Shown: piece after piece, positions 49,933-60,093 of the stretch
Layout of the letters: each line of letters starts with the position of its first letter
Numbering within the stretch: position 1 is the stretch's first letter
NCBI RefSeq assembly: GCF_021129235.1
Contig: NZ_JAJOMA010000023.1
Coordinates: 1-64,000 of the forward strand
DNA length: 64,000 bases
From: Kineosporia mesophila
Lineage (GTDB): Bacteria > Actinomycetota > Actinomycetes > Actinomycetales > Kineosporiaceae
Direction of reading: 5' to 3'
The notes under the pieces: generated by a model
Seen by the model: only the letters and a program-made list of their open reading frames with translations
Database searches by the model: none
What the model was told of the DNA's origin: nothing
Made by a program: the position numbers and the translations under genes

Positions 49933-51218
49933 ATGGGGGCTGGTGGCCACGTCGTCGGTAGTGGCAGCGCCGGGCTCGGGCTTGATGGGCCCGGCGCCAG
50001 GACGAGCGGTGCAGGACGTGGCTGGGGTCGGATATCTGGTTCCAGACGAGCTGGTTGATCAGGTGTCGGATTTCGGGAACGGTGAGCGGGATCAGACGGC
50101 CGGGGCCGGTGTGGATGGTGGGACCGTTTTCATGGTCCTCTTTTTCGTCCGGCCGGCCTGGGTAGTCGGGTGGCGTGATCGTTCCTGGGCGGCGGTGACG
50201 GTCAGGAAGGCGTGAGCGAGCATGGACAGGGTGATGTGCCGGTACCAGCCGCTGTACTGGCGGACCTGGTAATGATCCAGTCCCGTCTGGCCTTTCGCCG
50301 TCTGGAAGGTCTCCTCGATGGCCCAGCGAATCCCGGCGACCCGGGCCAGTTCCTCCCGTGTGGTGGACTCGGGGGCATAGCACAGGTAGTAGGCCAGGTC
50401 TGTGGGGTCCTCGATACTGCGGCGGGCCAGCAGCCAGTACACCGAATCCGGGTGCTGCGGGCCGCGAACCCGAACGCGGATCCGGGATCGTTCCCGATGA
50501 TCACGCGCTGTTTCACCGCGACCGCCAGAACATAGCTGTAGCCGAGTTCTTCGCAGCGCACCCGCAACCGGTAGTGCTGCCCGTAGACCTCATCTGCCGT
50601 GACCCAGCCCGCGCTCACCCCCGCCCGAATCCCGGCGGCGTGCGCACGCTCCAGCATGACAATGGCCAGCTCGGGCTTGGTCGCGAACTCGACATCCTGC
50701 CCGATTCCCGCCCCGGCACAACGATCCCGGTCCTCGAACCAGCCCGCAGGCACATACAGCTCACGGTCCAGGAACGTGCGACCGGCCGGGCCCGCATACG
50801 CCAGGAACACCCCGATCTGGCAGTTCTCGATCCGCCCGGCCGTGCCCGAGTACTGCCGGGACACCCCCGCCGAACGCGTGCCCTTCTTCAGGAACCCGGT
50901 CTCATCCAGAACCAGGACCCCGCCCGGATCACCAATATTCGCCATCACGTAGTCACGCACATCATCGCGCACCAGGTCCGGGTCCCAGCCCGCGGTGGAC
51001 AGCAGCCGCTGCATCCCGTCCGGCCGGGCATGCCCGGCTTGTTCCGACAGCGTCCAGGAGTTCTTGCGCTCGGTCGAGGACAGCAGCCCCCGCACATACT
51101 CCACAGCACAAGCCCGAGGCTCCGACCTGGCAAAACGCGCCCCGATCAGATCCCCGAGCCCGTCCAGACCCCCGGCCCACTCCTCCACCCGCGCCACGCA
51201 CAGATCATCCCCCACCAC
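49931..51218 (-). pseudogene. IS701-family transposase, frameshifted and internally deleted
   Basis: The first about 245 residues are intact: ERKNSWTLSEQAGHARPDGM, VLVLDETGFLKKGTRSAGVS (DDE motif Asp), RQYSGTAGRIENCQIGV and [10 protein letters not shown] (second Asp). Near 50450 the frame changes to [19 protein letters not shown] and [20 protein letters not shown] (final Glu region). About 80 residues usual here in the family (the GAKGPRxYxWA segment) are missing. Near 50100 a second shift leads to [20 protein letters not shown] and the WRRxHQARARRCHYRRRGH end. The element cannot transpose by itself. Confidence 0.88.
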
Positions 51219-51275
51219 GCATGATCACCACACGAAAAGCCGAGATCAGCACAGAAACACTCAAGAGTGCACCAC

Positions 51276-51294
51276 AAGTGCGACTGTAGTATTA
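51276..51294 (-). repeat. Right terminal inverted repeat of the IS701-type element
   Basis: AAGTGCGACTGTAGTATTA on the plus strand. It lies 58 bp upstream of the transposase start. Confidence 0.75.
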
Positions 51295-51579
51295 AAAGCA
51301 CCTATGTCAAGAACGGTGCTTCCTACACCGGCATCGGCGACGCCGCCGACGGATCCGTGCGGACCAAGTCCACGACGATCAAGAACCCCGGAGACCGTCA
51401 CCCGCAGAGGGTTGAAGCACTGCCTGCTGATCTGCTCAGGCCGGACTGTTTCCGCCTGTTCGCTGTCGTTCGGCCCGGCGCTGCAGACCGTTTAGACCGG
51501 TCCGCTCACCCCGGCGGGTGCGGTGAAACCTGAACGAACAGTTGAGATTGATGAGGTCGAAGATGATTCCGCGCCATCA
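51295..51579. other. Flank of the IS element, no gene assigned
   Basis: A plus-strand frame here (YVKNGASYTGIGDAADGSVR) has a protein-like beginning that enters from the IS end. It may be the tail of an interrupted gene, but neither it nor the sequence on the other side of the IS could be assigned or joined. Confidence 0.3.
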
Positions 51580-53610
51580 TCAACGCGAAAGAGAAAGCTC
51601 GGAGACGAGTTTTGGCGTCAACAGCTGCTGGAGGCCGGATTCGATGAAGGGTGCCAGGGTTTGCGCGTAGGTGGCGGTGAGGTGGTAGGCGTCGCGGTAG
51701 ATCAAGACATCGCCGGTCACGGCGGGACACTGCCGGGCGGTGCAGATGTGGTCGGTGAGGTCTAGCGACGGGACCTTGCTGAGCTTTGAGGCCGCCTGCA
51801 GCACGCCGGCGTTGCGGGTGGCGCGGTCGCGGGGTGTGGAGCAGGTTGCTAGATGGCCCAGGTGCAGACTGACGCAGTCGGCCGGGTTATTCTGCACCGT
51901 CGGGGTCTCCTGCAGGGTGATGACGGAGATGTGCGCCCGTCGCAGCTGGGTCAACCGGCTGGCGGCGCCCCGGATCATCTCGTTCTGATTGGCTTTTCCG
52001 TGTAGCGGGGTGCCGTCTCGAGCCGTGACGTAGAGGTCCAGGTCGCTGGTCACCACCAAGGCCGGCGGGCTGTCGAGCAGCCGCCGCAGCACGGACTGAT
52101 TCCAGGCCAGGCAACTGTCGGCCTGCTGGGCCGTGACCGCGCGCCGGGCATCGGTGAAGGGACAGCTGGCCTTGGTCATCGACGTCAGGTGCCAGTGGCG
52201 TTCGCGGGCCACTTCCTGCAGAGCAGGAAGCCACTGGGCCATGCGGGAGTCGCCCACAGCCACGACCGAGGGCCCCTTTCTCGCGGCGCGGTAGTCGTAC
52301 TCGCACGGATGCACCGTGGCCTCGGTGAGGCCGGTCTGGCAGTCTCGGGCGTAAAGGTCGGGCAGGTCCTGCAGGGCATTCGCGGGTGAGGGGGCCAAGG
52401 TGCTGGCCGATTTCTGTACCTCGACCGGTCGTCCAGCCCCGACCGGGTTGACCGGGGCGCCGAGGGACGGTGCCTGGGTCAGGGCGATACCGGCTGCACC
52501 GGATACCAGCATGAGGCTCAGGCCAAGGGCGATGCTCACCCGTGCGGTTGAGACTATTCGCAACCGGCGCAGCGGGTTTTCGAGAAGGTACGAGGTGAGG
52601 AACGCCAGGGCAATACTGATCGGCACGATGGCCAGGCCGTCCCGGGTGCTCAGGGGAGCATCACGTGAGGCCAGGACGACCAGGGGCCAGTGCCACAGGT
52701 ACAGCGGGTAGGAGATGTCTCCCACCCAGGTCAGGGGCCGCCGGGCGAGGATGAACGCCGAGGCGCCGAAGCTGACCAGGAGCATGGACGCCACGATCAC
52801 CAGAATGGTCTGCGGCCCCGGCCATTTTGTGTCGGGCGTGACGAGAACCAGGGTCAGGCAGAGCAGCCCGAGTCCGATCCAGCCCAGTCCGGCCGAGGCC
52901 CGGCCGCTGCGTGGCTGCCCGGGGGGCACGGCTGCGCACAGCGCGCCGGCTGCCAGTTCCCAGACACGATGCTGGGTGGTGAAGTAGGACTGGCTTCCCG
53001 TCGAGGTCAGGGCCAGAGCCAGTGATCCGAGCAGTACCACGGCGATCCCGGTCACGATGACGGCGGCCCGGCTGCGCAGTTTCAGCAGGACCAGCAGCAG
53101 GAGTGGCCAGAACAGATAGAACTGCTCCTCGACCGACAGCGACCAGAAGTGCTGCAACGGGCCGGGAGCCATGCCCTGGTGCAGGTAGTCGACCGCCTGC
53201 CCGGCCAGCCGCCAGTTGAGCACGTACCCGGCCGCCGCGACGGCATCCAGACCGACCGTCCGCCACTGCGAGGCCGGCAGCAGGGCCCAGGTCAGTGCGC
53301 AGGTGGCCACCAGCACCAGCGATCCCGCGGGCAGTAGCCGCCGGGCTCGCCGGGCCCAGAACGACAGCAACGAGATCCGGCCCGTCTGCTCGTGCTCACG
53401 CAGCAGCAGACCCGTGATGAGGAAGCCGGAGATGACGAAAAAGACGTCCACGCCGATAAATCCGGAATCCGGACCGAGACCGGTGTGATAGAGCAGCACC
53501 AGAAGCACGGCCACGCCGCGCAGTCCCTGAATGTGCGGGCGATGCAAACTCTCCCGCCGGATCGGGCGAATGCTTGCTCGGGCAGGGTACGGGGCGGTCG
53601 GGGCTGGCAA
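51580..53610 (-). CDS. OafA/OatA-like membrane O-acyltransferase with SGNH domain
   Basis: 676 aa from TTG 53610 (AAGGA upstream). Residues about 25-370 form a ten-helix acyltransferase-3 domain with the conserved IQGLRGVAVLLVLLYHTG (catalytic His) and FIGVDVFFVISGFLIT motifs. Residues about 430-676 are an extracytoplasmic SGNH esterase/transferase domain with VVAVGDSRMAQWLPAL (nucleophile Ser) and DAYHLTATYAQTL (Asp-x-x-His). Such proteins move acetyl groups across the membrane onto peptidoglycan, other wall glycans or lipids. Divergent from the small membrane protein at 53788. Confidence 0.92.
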   Translation of the reverse strand: MPAPTAPYPARASIRPIRRESLHRPHIQGLRGVAVLLVLLYHTGLGPDSGFIGVDVFFVISGFLITGLLLREHEQTGRISLLSFWARRARRLLPAGSLVLVATCALTWALLPASQWRTVGLDAVAAAGYVLNWRLAGQAVDYLHQGMAPGPLQHFWSLSVEEQFYLFWPLLLLVLLKLRSRAAVIVTGIAVVLLGSLALALTSTGSQSYFTTQHRVWELAAGALCAAVPPGQPRSGRASAGLGWIGLGLLCLTLVLVTPDTKWPGPQTILVIVASMLLVSFGASAFILARRPLTWVGDISYPLYLWHWPLVVLASRDAPLSTRDGLAIVPISIALAFLTSYLLENPLRRLRIVSTARVSIALGLSLMLVSGAAGIALTQAPSLGAPVNPVGAGRPVEVQKSASTLAPSPANALQDLPDLYARDCQTGLTEATVHPCEYDYRAARKGPSVVAVGDSRMAQWLPALQEVARERHWHLTSMTKASCPFTDARRAVTAQQADSCLAWNQSVLRRLLDSPPALVVTSDLDLYVTARDGTPLHGKANQNEMIRGAASRLTQLRRAHISVITLQETPTVQNNPADCVSLHLGHLATCSTPRDRATRNAGVLQAASKLSKVPSLDLTDHICTARQCPAVTGDVLIYRDAYHLTATYAQTLAPFIESGLQQLLTPKLVSELSLSR

Positions 53611-53787
53611 CAGAAGATCCTTGGGTCGGCGGTGGCGGTGCTCTTACCGTCGTCGGTGAACCGGCCCCGGCACATCAGCCCCCGATCGCATCTTCTTCGG
53701 CTCGCCACTGCAACTGGGGTCGTACAACGGCCCGGGAAAGATCGGTTCGCGGGTGGACACGTCGGCACCGGCCGGTAGGCCACGCTG

Positions 53788-54213
53788 ATGGATAGGCGCA
53801 AGTCCCTCCACCAGATCTCGCGAGGACAGCCTGACGAGTTACGTACAGCCCGAACCGACGCGGAAAACAACCCGGAACATCGTGATCGCAGTGATGTCCT
53901 GGTTCTGCTGGCCGGCGTCTTCCTGGGGGTGAGTGTGCTCTGGCAGTCCCAGCTCGGCGCGAGCAAGGCGTCCGCGGCGGACTGCCGGAAGGCCCAGAAG
54001 CTGATCGACGACTCCCAGGACGTGCCCATCAAGAAGGCGGAGCGGGAGGCCTGTCACGTGACGTACGGCGCGGAATGGGAAACCCTCGAGGAGGGGTACC
54101 TCCAGAACTCGGTCGCCCAGGACGTCGAGGTTCATTACAAAAGGGCCGCCGGAGGCACATTCCCCCTGACCCAGAAAGAGTTCGACGACGTGGTCGACGG
54201 GGCGAACTCATAA
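53788..54213 (+). CDS. Small single-pass membrane protein upstream of an ABC ATPase
   Basis: 141 aa. Polar N-terminus (about 35 residues), membrane helix at about 37-53 (VLVLLAGVFLGVSVLWQS), then about 85 residues outside with two Cys (ADCRKAQKL, EACHVTYG) that may form a disulfide. Not recognised. Its TAA overlaps the ATG of the ATPase (TAATG), so it belongs to that operon and may be an accessory to the transporter. Confidence 0.65.
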   Translation: MDRRKSLHQISRGQPDELRTARTDAENNPEHRDRSDVLVLLAGVFLGVSVLWQSQLGASKASAADCRKAQKLIDDSQDVPIKKAEREACHVTYGAEWETLEEGYLQNSVAQDVEVHYKRAAGGTFPLTQKEFDDVVDGANS

Positions 54214-55007
54214 TGAGACACCGAGCTGAAGATGCCGGTCAACGTCCAGGTGAGCGCCAAGTGAGCACCGGCAGAGTGTTTTCCGCGGTCCAGGTGGTCA
54301 AGACCTACGGTTTCGGGGAAACCTCGGTGCGGGCCCTCGGCCAGGTCTCGGTCGGCTTCGAAAGCGGCCGGTTCACGGCCATCAAGGGCCCCTCGGGTTC
54401 GGGCAAGTCCACGCTCATGCACTGCCTGGCCGGACTGGACACGATCACCAGCGGCCAGATCTGGGTGGGCGGGACCGAACTGAGCACTCTGTCAGACCGT
54501 GACCTGACCCGGCCGCGCCGCGACCGGATTGGGTTCATCTTCCAGGCCTTCAACCTCGTTCCCCATCTGAGCGCGCTTAAGAACATCACGCTGCCGCTGG
54601 CCCTGACCGGCCGCCCGCACGGCCCGGGGCTGATGGATCACCTGGTGGGGGTCCCGGGGATCGGTGGACGTCTGTCGCACGGGTCGGCAGAGCTGTCCGG
54701 CGGTCAGCAGCAGCGCGTGGCCATCGTCCGAGGGCTGATCTCCCGGCCCGCAGTTGTCTTCGCCGACGAGCCCACCGGCAATCTGGACTCGCGCTCCAGT
54801 GACGAAGTCCTGAGCCTGCTGCAGAGCCTGACCATGGATCGGGGCCAGACCACGGTGATGGTCACACACGACGGCGCCACCGCGGCCTGCGCCCACCGGG
54901 CGGTGCTGCTGAGCGACAACCGGGTCGTGAACGACATCCCGGCCCCGTCCGTAGCCTCCGTCGTCGCGGCGATGGCGGGCCTGCGAGGTGCGTCATCGCC
55001 GCGCTGA
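54213..55007 (+). CDS. MacB/LolD-type ABC transporter ATPase
   Basis: 264 aa from ATG 54213; a GTG at 54261 (VSTGRVFSAVQ) would give a length closer to the family. Walker A GPSGSGKSTLMHCLAGLD, the QAFNLVPHL Q-loop, signature LSGGQQQRVAIVRGL, Walker B VVFADEPTGNLD and H-loop VTHD are all intact. The permease that should partner it is broken immediately downstream, so the transporter is probably non-functional unless another FtsX-type permease is used. Confidence 0.9.
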   Translation: MRHRAEDAGQRPGERQVSTGRVFSAVQVVKTYGFGETSVRALGQVSVGFESGRFTAIKGPSGSGKSTLMHCLAGLDTITSGQIWVGGTELSTLSDRDLTRPRRDRIGFIFQAFNLVPHLSALKNITLPLALTGRPHGPGLMDHLVGVPGIGGRLSHGSAELSGGQQQRVAIVRGLISRPAVVFADEPTGNLDSRSSDEVLSLLQSLTMDRGQTTVMVTHDGATAACAHRAVLLSDNRVVNDIPAPSVASVVAAMAGLRGASSPR

Positions 55008-55830
55008 ACCTCACCGTCCTGGGGACCCAGGTCGCCGGGATGCGCCGCCGGCCCAGCCGCATCGCCCTGACCGGACTGGCCGTCATCGCCGCCTCGCTGA
55101 TGGTCCTCTGCGCCGTCTTGGCCCAGTGGGTCACCACGGAGATCTTCTTCAGCTCCGTCCCAATCGCGGCCTCCGTCGTCGTCAGCGGCGCACCGGGTAC
55201 CGTGCTTGAGCCGAAGACCCTGGCGACGATCCAGGGCCTGCCCTCGGCGGAATCGGCCGTGGGGCGGATCGAGGTCACGCTCGGGTGCCCGCCCACGGCA
55301 ACCGCGAGCTCGTCCTCGCCTCGGACGCGGGCCAGGGCGACCTGGCCGAGTACCTGGTCACCTCTGGCACGTTCCCGAGTCACTCCGGCGAGATTGCGGT
55401 GAGCCGCGCCATGGCGAGGGACTGGGACCTCTGCCTCGGATCCACCTGCCCTCGGCCTGGTCGGGCTCGCCCTACTCGTCTCCCTGGTCGGGGTCACCAC
55501 CACGATGTCCCTGACGGTCGTGGAGCGTACCCGGGAGTTCGGCTTACTGCGGGCCCTGATCTGTAACGCTCGGGGCTGCGGCGCCTGATCGGGCTGGAGT
55601 CCTCGCTGTACGAAGCGGTCGGTGCCGTGCTGGGCATCGCGATCGGGGTGCCCCACGCCTGGATGGCCTTCCGGACGCTCAATCTCGGCACCGGGCTGAG
55701 CGTCTCCGGGATTCGGCTCCTGCAGGTCGCGCTCCTGCTGATCCTGGTCACCCTGCTGGCCGGGCTGCTTCCCGCGCGCCGGGCGATCCGGCTCAGCCCG
55801 ATGATGGCGCTGGGATCCGGCGCGGCATGA
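54995..55830 (+). pseudogene. FtsX/MacB-type permease, frameshifted and deleted
   Basis: Readable in pieces: MRRRPSRIALTGLAVIAASL (first helix), TLATIQGLPSAESAVGRIEV, a frame change to [15 protein letters not shown], then [20 protein letters not shown] and [14 protein letters not shown], and finally GLESSLYEAVGAVLGIAIGV with LLPARRAIRLSPMMAL. The order is that of a MacB/FtsX permease, but the family is about 400 to 850 residues and most of the central region is missing. At least three frame changes. Confidence 0.85.
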
Positions 55831-55862
55831 AGCCCTGACCCGTCACAGCCTTCCCGGCGGCC

Positions 55863-57009
55863 GTGCGACGCGAGTGGGCGGCCGTGGGATTCTGGCGGGC
55901 GCTGAGCCTGGATCTGGTGATCGCCCCCGGCTTCGGGGCGTTCGTGGTGAACGACGAGATCCACGGCGTCCGCGACCTGCTGACCGGACTGCTGATGGCG
56001 ATCACCCTGGCCGGCCGGCGCTCTCGCCGACCGGGTGATCGGGACGATCCAGGCCTGTCCGTGGCCTATCTGTTCCTGGCCGGCGGCACCTTCCGGGTCG
56101 CCGACCTGGCGGTGATCGTGGCCAAGGCGGGGACCGTCGTCCTGGATCGCCGCCCGTCCGCGGTCTATCCGTCCGGAACGGCGACTCTGGCCTGGACCCT
56201 CACGGTGCAGATCGCCAGCAACGGTCTCCCGGCCGCGCCGAAGGATCTGGCCGGGCCGGGCAGCGTGGCCGCGGTCTGGCTCATGGCCTACGTGCTGCGG
56301 ACACGATTCCTGATCATCGAGATGCTGAAGGCGCGGGCGGTTAAGGCCGAGCGCGAACGCGAATATCTATACCGGATCGCCCTGGCCGACCAGCGTTCGG
56401 CGATCGCCCGGGAACTGCACGACGTGGTCGCCCACAGCTCGGCCGTCATGGTCATCCAGGCCGACGGCGCCGGTTACGTCTTGCCCGCACAGGCCGAGCA
56501 GGCCCGGGCCGCCCTGAAGACGATCTCCAGTGTCGGACGAGAGGCCCTGGGAGACATGCACAACATTGTCGACGTCCTGCGCGGCGACACCGATGGGCTG
56601 GGGGACTCCTGGTGGCAGGAGAGTGGCTACCGTCGCGTCAGCCTTGACTCGCTCGAGGACATGGCCGAACGGGCCCGGGCCTGGCGGTCGACATCTCGGT
56701 CGAGAGGTCGCCGCATGAGGTCTCGCCCGGTGAGGAACTCACGATCATCCGGATCGTGCAGGAGAGCCTGACGCACACGCTGCGGACGCCGGCGCCTCGG
56801 CCCGGGTCTGGGTGCGGCTGGGCTTCTCCCAGGGCCGGGCCGTGCTCGAGGACGAAGGCCGCGGCACCCGGATGACCGCCGGCACCTCGTTGGAAAGGTA
56901 CGGATCCGGATTGCTCGGCATGCAGGAACGAGTGAACACCCACGCGGGCGAACTGGCCGTCGGGCCGCGACCCGGCGGGGCTGGACGGCCCGCGCCGTCC
57001 TCGCACTGA
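55863..57009 (+). pseudogene. HisKA_3 histidine kinase, frameshifted
   Basis: GTG at 55863. Membrane helices cover residues about 10-150, then ALADQRSAIARELHDVVAHS with the phospho-His and SVGREALGDMHNIVDVLRGD. Near 56680 the frame breaks; GLAVDISVERSPHEVSPGEE, IIRIVQESLTHTL and, in a third frame, SGLLGMQERVNTHAGEL show where the ATPase domain was. Two frameshifts separate the His from the ATP-binding half. Confidence 0.85.
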
Positions 57010-57019
57010 AGGCGGCGCA

Positions 57020-57694
57020 GTGACCGTCAGGGTCGTCGTCGTTGACGACCAGGCCCTGATCAGTGGCGGTTTCGCCATGCTGATCCAGGCCCAGGACAAC
57101 CTGAGCGTGGTCGGCAAGGCCGGCGACGGGGCCGAGGCCCTGCGGTTGCTGAGCCGGGTGAGGGCCGACGTGGTCGTCATGGACATCCGCATGCCGGGGA
57201 TGGACGGTGTGACGGCCAAACGAATCTTTTGCGAAAGTGCTGATTCCCCCGAGGTCTTGGTGCTGAACACCTTTCGACACCAATGAGGACGCCTTGGCCG
57301 CCCTGCAGGCCGGGCCAGCGAATTCATGCTAAAAACCGTTCCGCCCGAGGAACTCTTGTCGTCCATCCGGGTAGTCGCCCTGCGGGTGACCCGGCTGCTG
57401 CTGGACCGTTTCGCCCGGCATCTGGCCCCGGACAGGCGCATCGACGACCGGCTGGCCGATCTGACCCAGCGCGAGCGGGAGATGCTGCGCCTGGTCGGTC
57501 AGGGCCTGAGCAACACCGAGATCGCCGAGGAACTGGTCATTGCCGAGGCCCCGGTCAAGACCCATCTGGGCCGGGTCCTGGCCAAACTCGCTCTGCGCGA
57601 ACGTGTTCACGCCGTGGTCCTGGCCCACGAGATCGGCCTGGCCAGCCCCGGGGGGCGCTCCGTGACGCGGGCTTGGAGTGCGACTGCGGTATGA
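57020..57694 (+). pseudogene. NarL-family response regulator, frameshifted
   Basis: Receiver readable to VLVLNTFRHQ (Asp in VVVMDIRMPGMDG), then stop at 57285. One frame over reads FDTNEDALAALQAG; after a second shift near 57315 come ASEFMLKTVPPEELLSSIRV and the LuxR output LTQREREMLRLVGQGLSNTE with PVKTHLGRVLAKL. Two small indels split one gene of about 220 codons. Confidence 0.88.
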
Positions 57695-57799
57695 CATCGG
57701 CAGCAAGCGATCATACCCGGATCGGATGACCGGACGTGGCCAGGTTCATAGGTTGGTTCACGTTGCCCAACCACAGTTCTTGCCACAGAAGAGGCTCTC

Positions 57800-60061
57800 G
57801 TGAAAATTGTCAGCCAGGCATCGGCTCGGGCCCGGACTCCCCGGCTGATCACCGGCACGGCCCTGGCCGTCTGCGCCGGACTGTCCCTGTCCGGGATGAT
57901 GGCTTCGGGCATCACCCCGGCCAGGGCCTCGACGAGGGCCGTTCAGGCCGTCACCCCCGCCACGACCGAGGCCGTCCAGCCCTTCACCGTGCACCTGCTC
58001 ACTGGTGAGCGACTGCGGGTGAGCGGCACCCCGGGGCAGCCGGTGATCGCGGCCGAGAAGTCGGTCCGTGGCGGTGCACCGCAGATCATCACCTACACCT
58101 CCGGCCCGGACACCTACGCCGTACCCACCTCGGCCCTGCCATACCTAGGGCGCTATCTCGACCTGAGCCTGTTCGACGTGGCCCAGGCACAGGGCTCTTC
58201 CGGCCGGGTTCCGGTGCGGCTGGCCTATCACGGTGCCAGGCCGTCGATCCCGGGACTGACGCTGACGTCTGCCGCGTCGGGTCACGCGAGCGGATACCTC
58301 ACCCGGACGTCCTCGTTCGCCTTCGGCAGGGCCCTTACCGCCGCCTGGAAGAGCGACAGCGGGACGGGGACGACCGTTCGGGGCGATGCCCTCTTCGCCG
58401 GGATCTCGCGGATCGAGTCTGCGGCCCCCGCCGGCGCGCAGCTGGCCCCCAGTTATCCGATGGTGACGCTGAAGGTCAAGGTGACCAACGTCAAGGGCAA
58501 GCCCATGCCCAGCGGGCTGGTCGCTATCGCCAGCGTCGACAAAGGCCGAAAAACCACGATCACCGCGATGGTGGACGACGGAGTGGCCCGGATCAGCATT
58601 CCGAAGGGCAACTACAGCGCCGCGATCTGGGACTCGCAGTTCAACTCCCGCACCCAGAAGAGCACGATGCAACTGGACACGGTCAGCGACTACTCGATCA
58701 ACCGAACAATGCAGACACTGAAACTGGATCTGCGCCGGGCCACCTCGGGCCGGACCACGGTCTCCGTTCCCCGTCCGGTGGCTCCGGCCTCACCAGACAT
58801 GAACTGGCAGGTGCTGGCCGACGGCGGATCCACGGCGCTGGAGACCGGTCCGCTGAATCTGATGGACGGCGACGCCCTCGACATCCGGTGGAGGCCCACC
58901 GAGCCGCCAGTCCACGGCAAGCAGCAGCTCATCCTGAACTGGCAGCTGAAGAACCCCGCGGGCCAGCCGAACTACCGGTACACGGTGGCCGCTCTGGAGG
59001 ACCACGCCGTGCGCGATCCGTCTTACGTGTTCACCGACGCCGACCTGCACACCGTCACCTCCACCTACGTCCAGGACCGGTGGACCAAGCAGTCGCGGCT
59101 GCTTCGCCTGCCCTCCTTCGCGCTGTCCCGCTCGGGCGGCGGTGCGCTGGAACCGACGACCCCCAAGGGCACCCGGCAGGTGGAGTACGCCGGGGCGTAC
59201 GGAGGGGAGGTCGAATGGTTCGAAACCGCCATGCAGACCGGCAAGGCACCCGAGGCAATCTGGGCGGATTCCCAGAACCACACCCTGCCGGCCGGGGCCT
59301 CCTCCGAACAGGTCTGGTTCCGGGGGCCACTGACGCCGGGGATCCCCGACTACCATCCGACGAAGAGCATCAGTGGGATCACCCCCTTCTGCTCCTTCTG
59401 CCGAGCCGGACGACGCATGGCGCTCGTCCTCAATACGGGCCTGGACGCGGCCGGTAACCTGAACGAGAACTACCAGAACCCCGGCAGCTCGCAGCTGTAC
59501 CGCAACGGCAAGCTGATTGCCTCAGGGAAGGACCGGCAGCTCCTGCTGGCCGCGGTCTCCCCGGGCCGGGCCACGTACCGGGCGGTATTCGACGTGGACC
59601 GCTCGATGGAAAGCGCCAAGCTCGCGAGTCACTCGCGCAGCGTGTACACGTTCGCCTCGAAGAAGGCCACGACCGGCCGGATTCCCTCCGGATTCGTCTG
59701 TCTGATCGGCAAAAAGTCGGAATGTCAGACGCTTCCGGTACTCCAGGCGCACCTGGACCTGCCGCTCGACGACCACAACGAACTGCCGATCGGGCACTCG
59801 CCGATCAGCCTGCACCTGGCCCAGGTTCAGAACGCGCCGGCATCACCGATCATCACGGCCGGGCTGAAGATCCGACCGGCCGGAAGCACCCGGTGGACGA
59901 CGGTCGCGCTCGCCTCTCAGGGCGACGGAACCTTCACCGGCGTCGTGGACACCGGCAAGGCCGGCTCCACCGTCGACATCCAGCTCACCGGCAGCGACCG
60001 CGCCGGCAGCACGGTGAGCCAGACCATCACGAACGCCTACGCGATCAGGGCCGCCCGATGA
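57800..60061 (+). CDS. Secreted protein resembling non-catalytic parts of actinobacterial subtilases
   Basis: 753 aa, GTG start with AGAAGAGG 7 bp upstream. Signal peptide to about residue 43 (GLSLSGMMASGITPARA). Residues about 52-110 (FTVHLLTGERLRVSG, YAVPTSALPYLGRYLDLSLFDVA) match the fixed N-terminal prodomain of large Streptomyces-type S8 peptidases, VTLITGDRVxV...DxxLFDVT. No Asp-His-Ser subtilisin domain follows; the remainder is a series of beta-sandwich-like regions of the type found after the protease in those proteins. Possibly a chaperone, inhibitor or decoy for a protease. It overlaps the frame of the S53 gene. Confidence 0.72.
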   Translation: MKIVSQASARARTPRLITGTALAVCAGLSLSGMMASGITPARASTRAVQAVTPATTEAVQPFTVHLLTGERLRVSGTPGQPVIAAEKSVRGGAPQIITYTSGPDTYAVPTSALPYLGRYLDLSLFDVAQAQGSSGRVPVRLAYHGARPSIPGLTLTSAASGHASGYLTRTSSFAFGRALTAAWKSDSGTGTTVRGDALFAGISRIESAAPAGAQLAPSYPMVTLKVKVTNVKGKPMPSGLVAIASVDKGRKTTITAMVDDGVARISIPKGNYSAAIWDSQFNSRTQKSTMQLDTVSDYSINRTMQTLKLDLRRATSGRTTVSVPRPVAPASPDMNWQVLADGGSTALETGPLNLMDGDALDIRWRPTEPPVHGKQQLILNWQLKNPAGQPNYRYTVAALEDHAVRDPSYVFTDADLHTVTSTYVQDRWTKQSRLLRLPSFALSRSGGGALEPTTPKGTRQVEYAGAYGGEVEWFETAMQTGKAPEAIWADSQNHTLPAGASSEQVWFRGPLTPGIPDYHPTKSISGITPFCSFCRAGRRMALVLNTGLDAAGNLNENYQNPGSSQLYRNGKLIASGKDRQLLLAAVSPGRATYRAVFDVDRSMESAKLASHSRSVYTFASKKATTGRIPSGFVCLIGKKSECQTLPVLQAHLDLPLDDHNELPIGHSPISLHLAQVQNAPASPIITAGLKIRPAGSTRWTTVALASQGDGTFTGVVDTGKAGSTVDIQLTGSDRAGSTVSQTITNAYAIRAAR

Positions 60062-60093
60062 GCCCGCGCCACCACCGGAAAGAGCTGAGAATT

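Larger units (their letters stand above)
49914..51294 (-). mobile_element. Degenerate IS701-family insertion sequence
   Basis: About 1.38 kb bounded by 19-bp imperfect inverted repeats (16 of 19 identical: TAGTATTACAGTCGCAGTT at the left, complement of TAATACTACAGTCGCACTT at the right). It contains one transposase gene broken by frameshifts. CTAG, the usual IS701 target, is present at the left end (49913-49916) but the right end reads TTAA, so no clean target duplication remains. Confidence 0.78.

Noticed and set aside
49913-51298. CTAG target duplication around the IS701-type element
   Set aside because: CTAG is present only at the left end; the right end reads TTAA.
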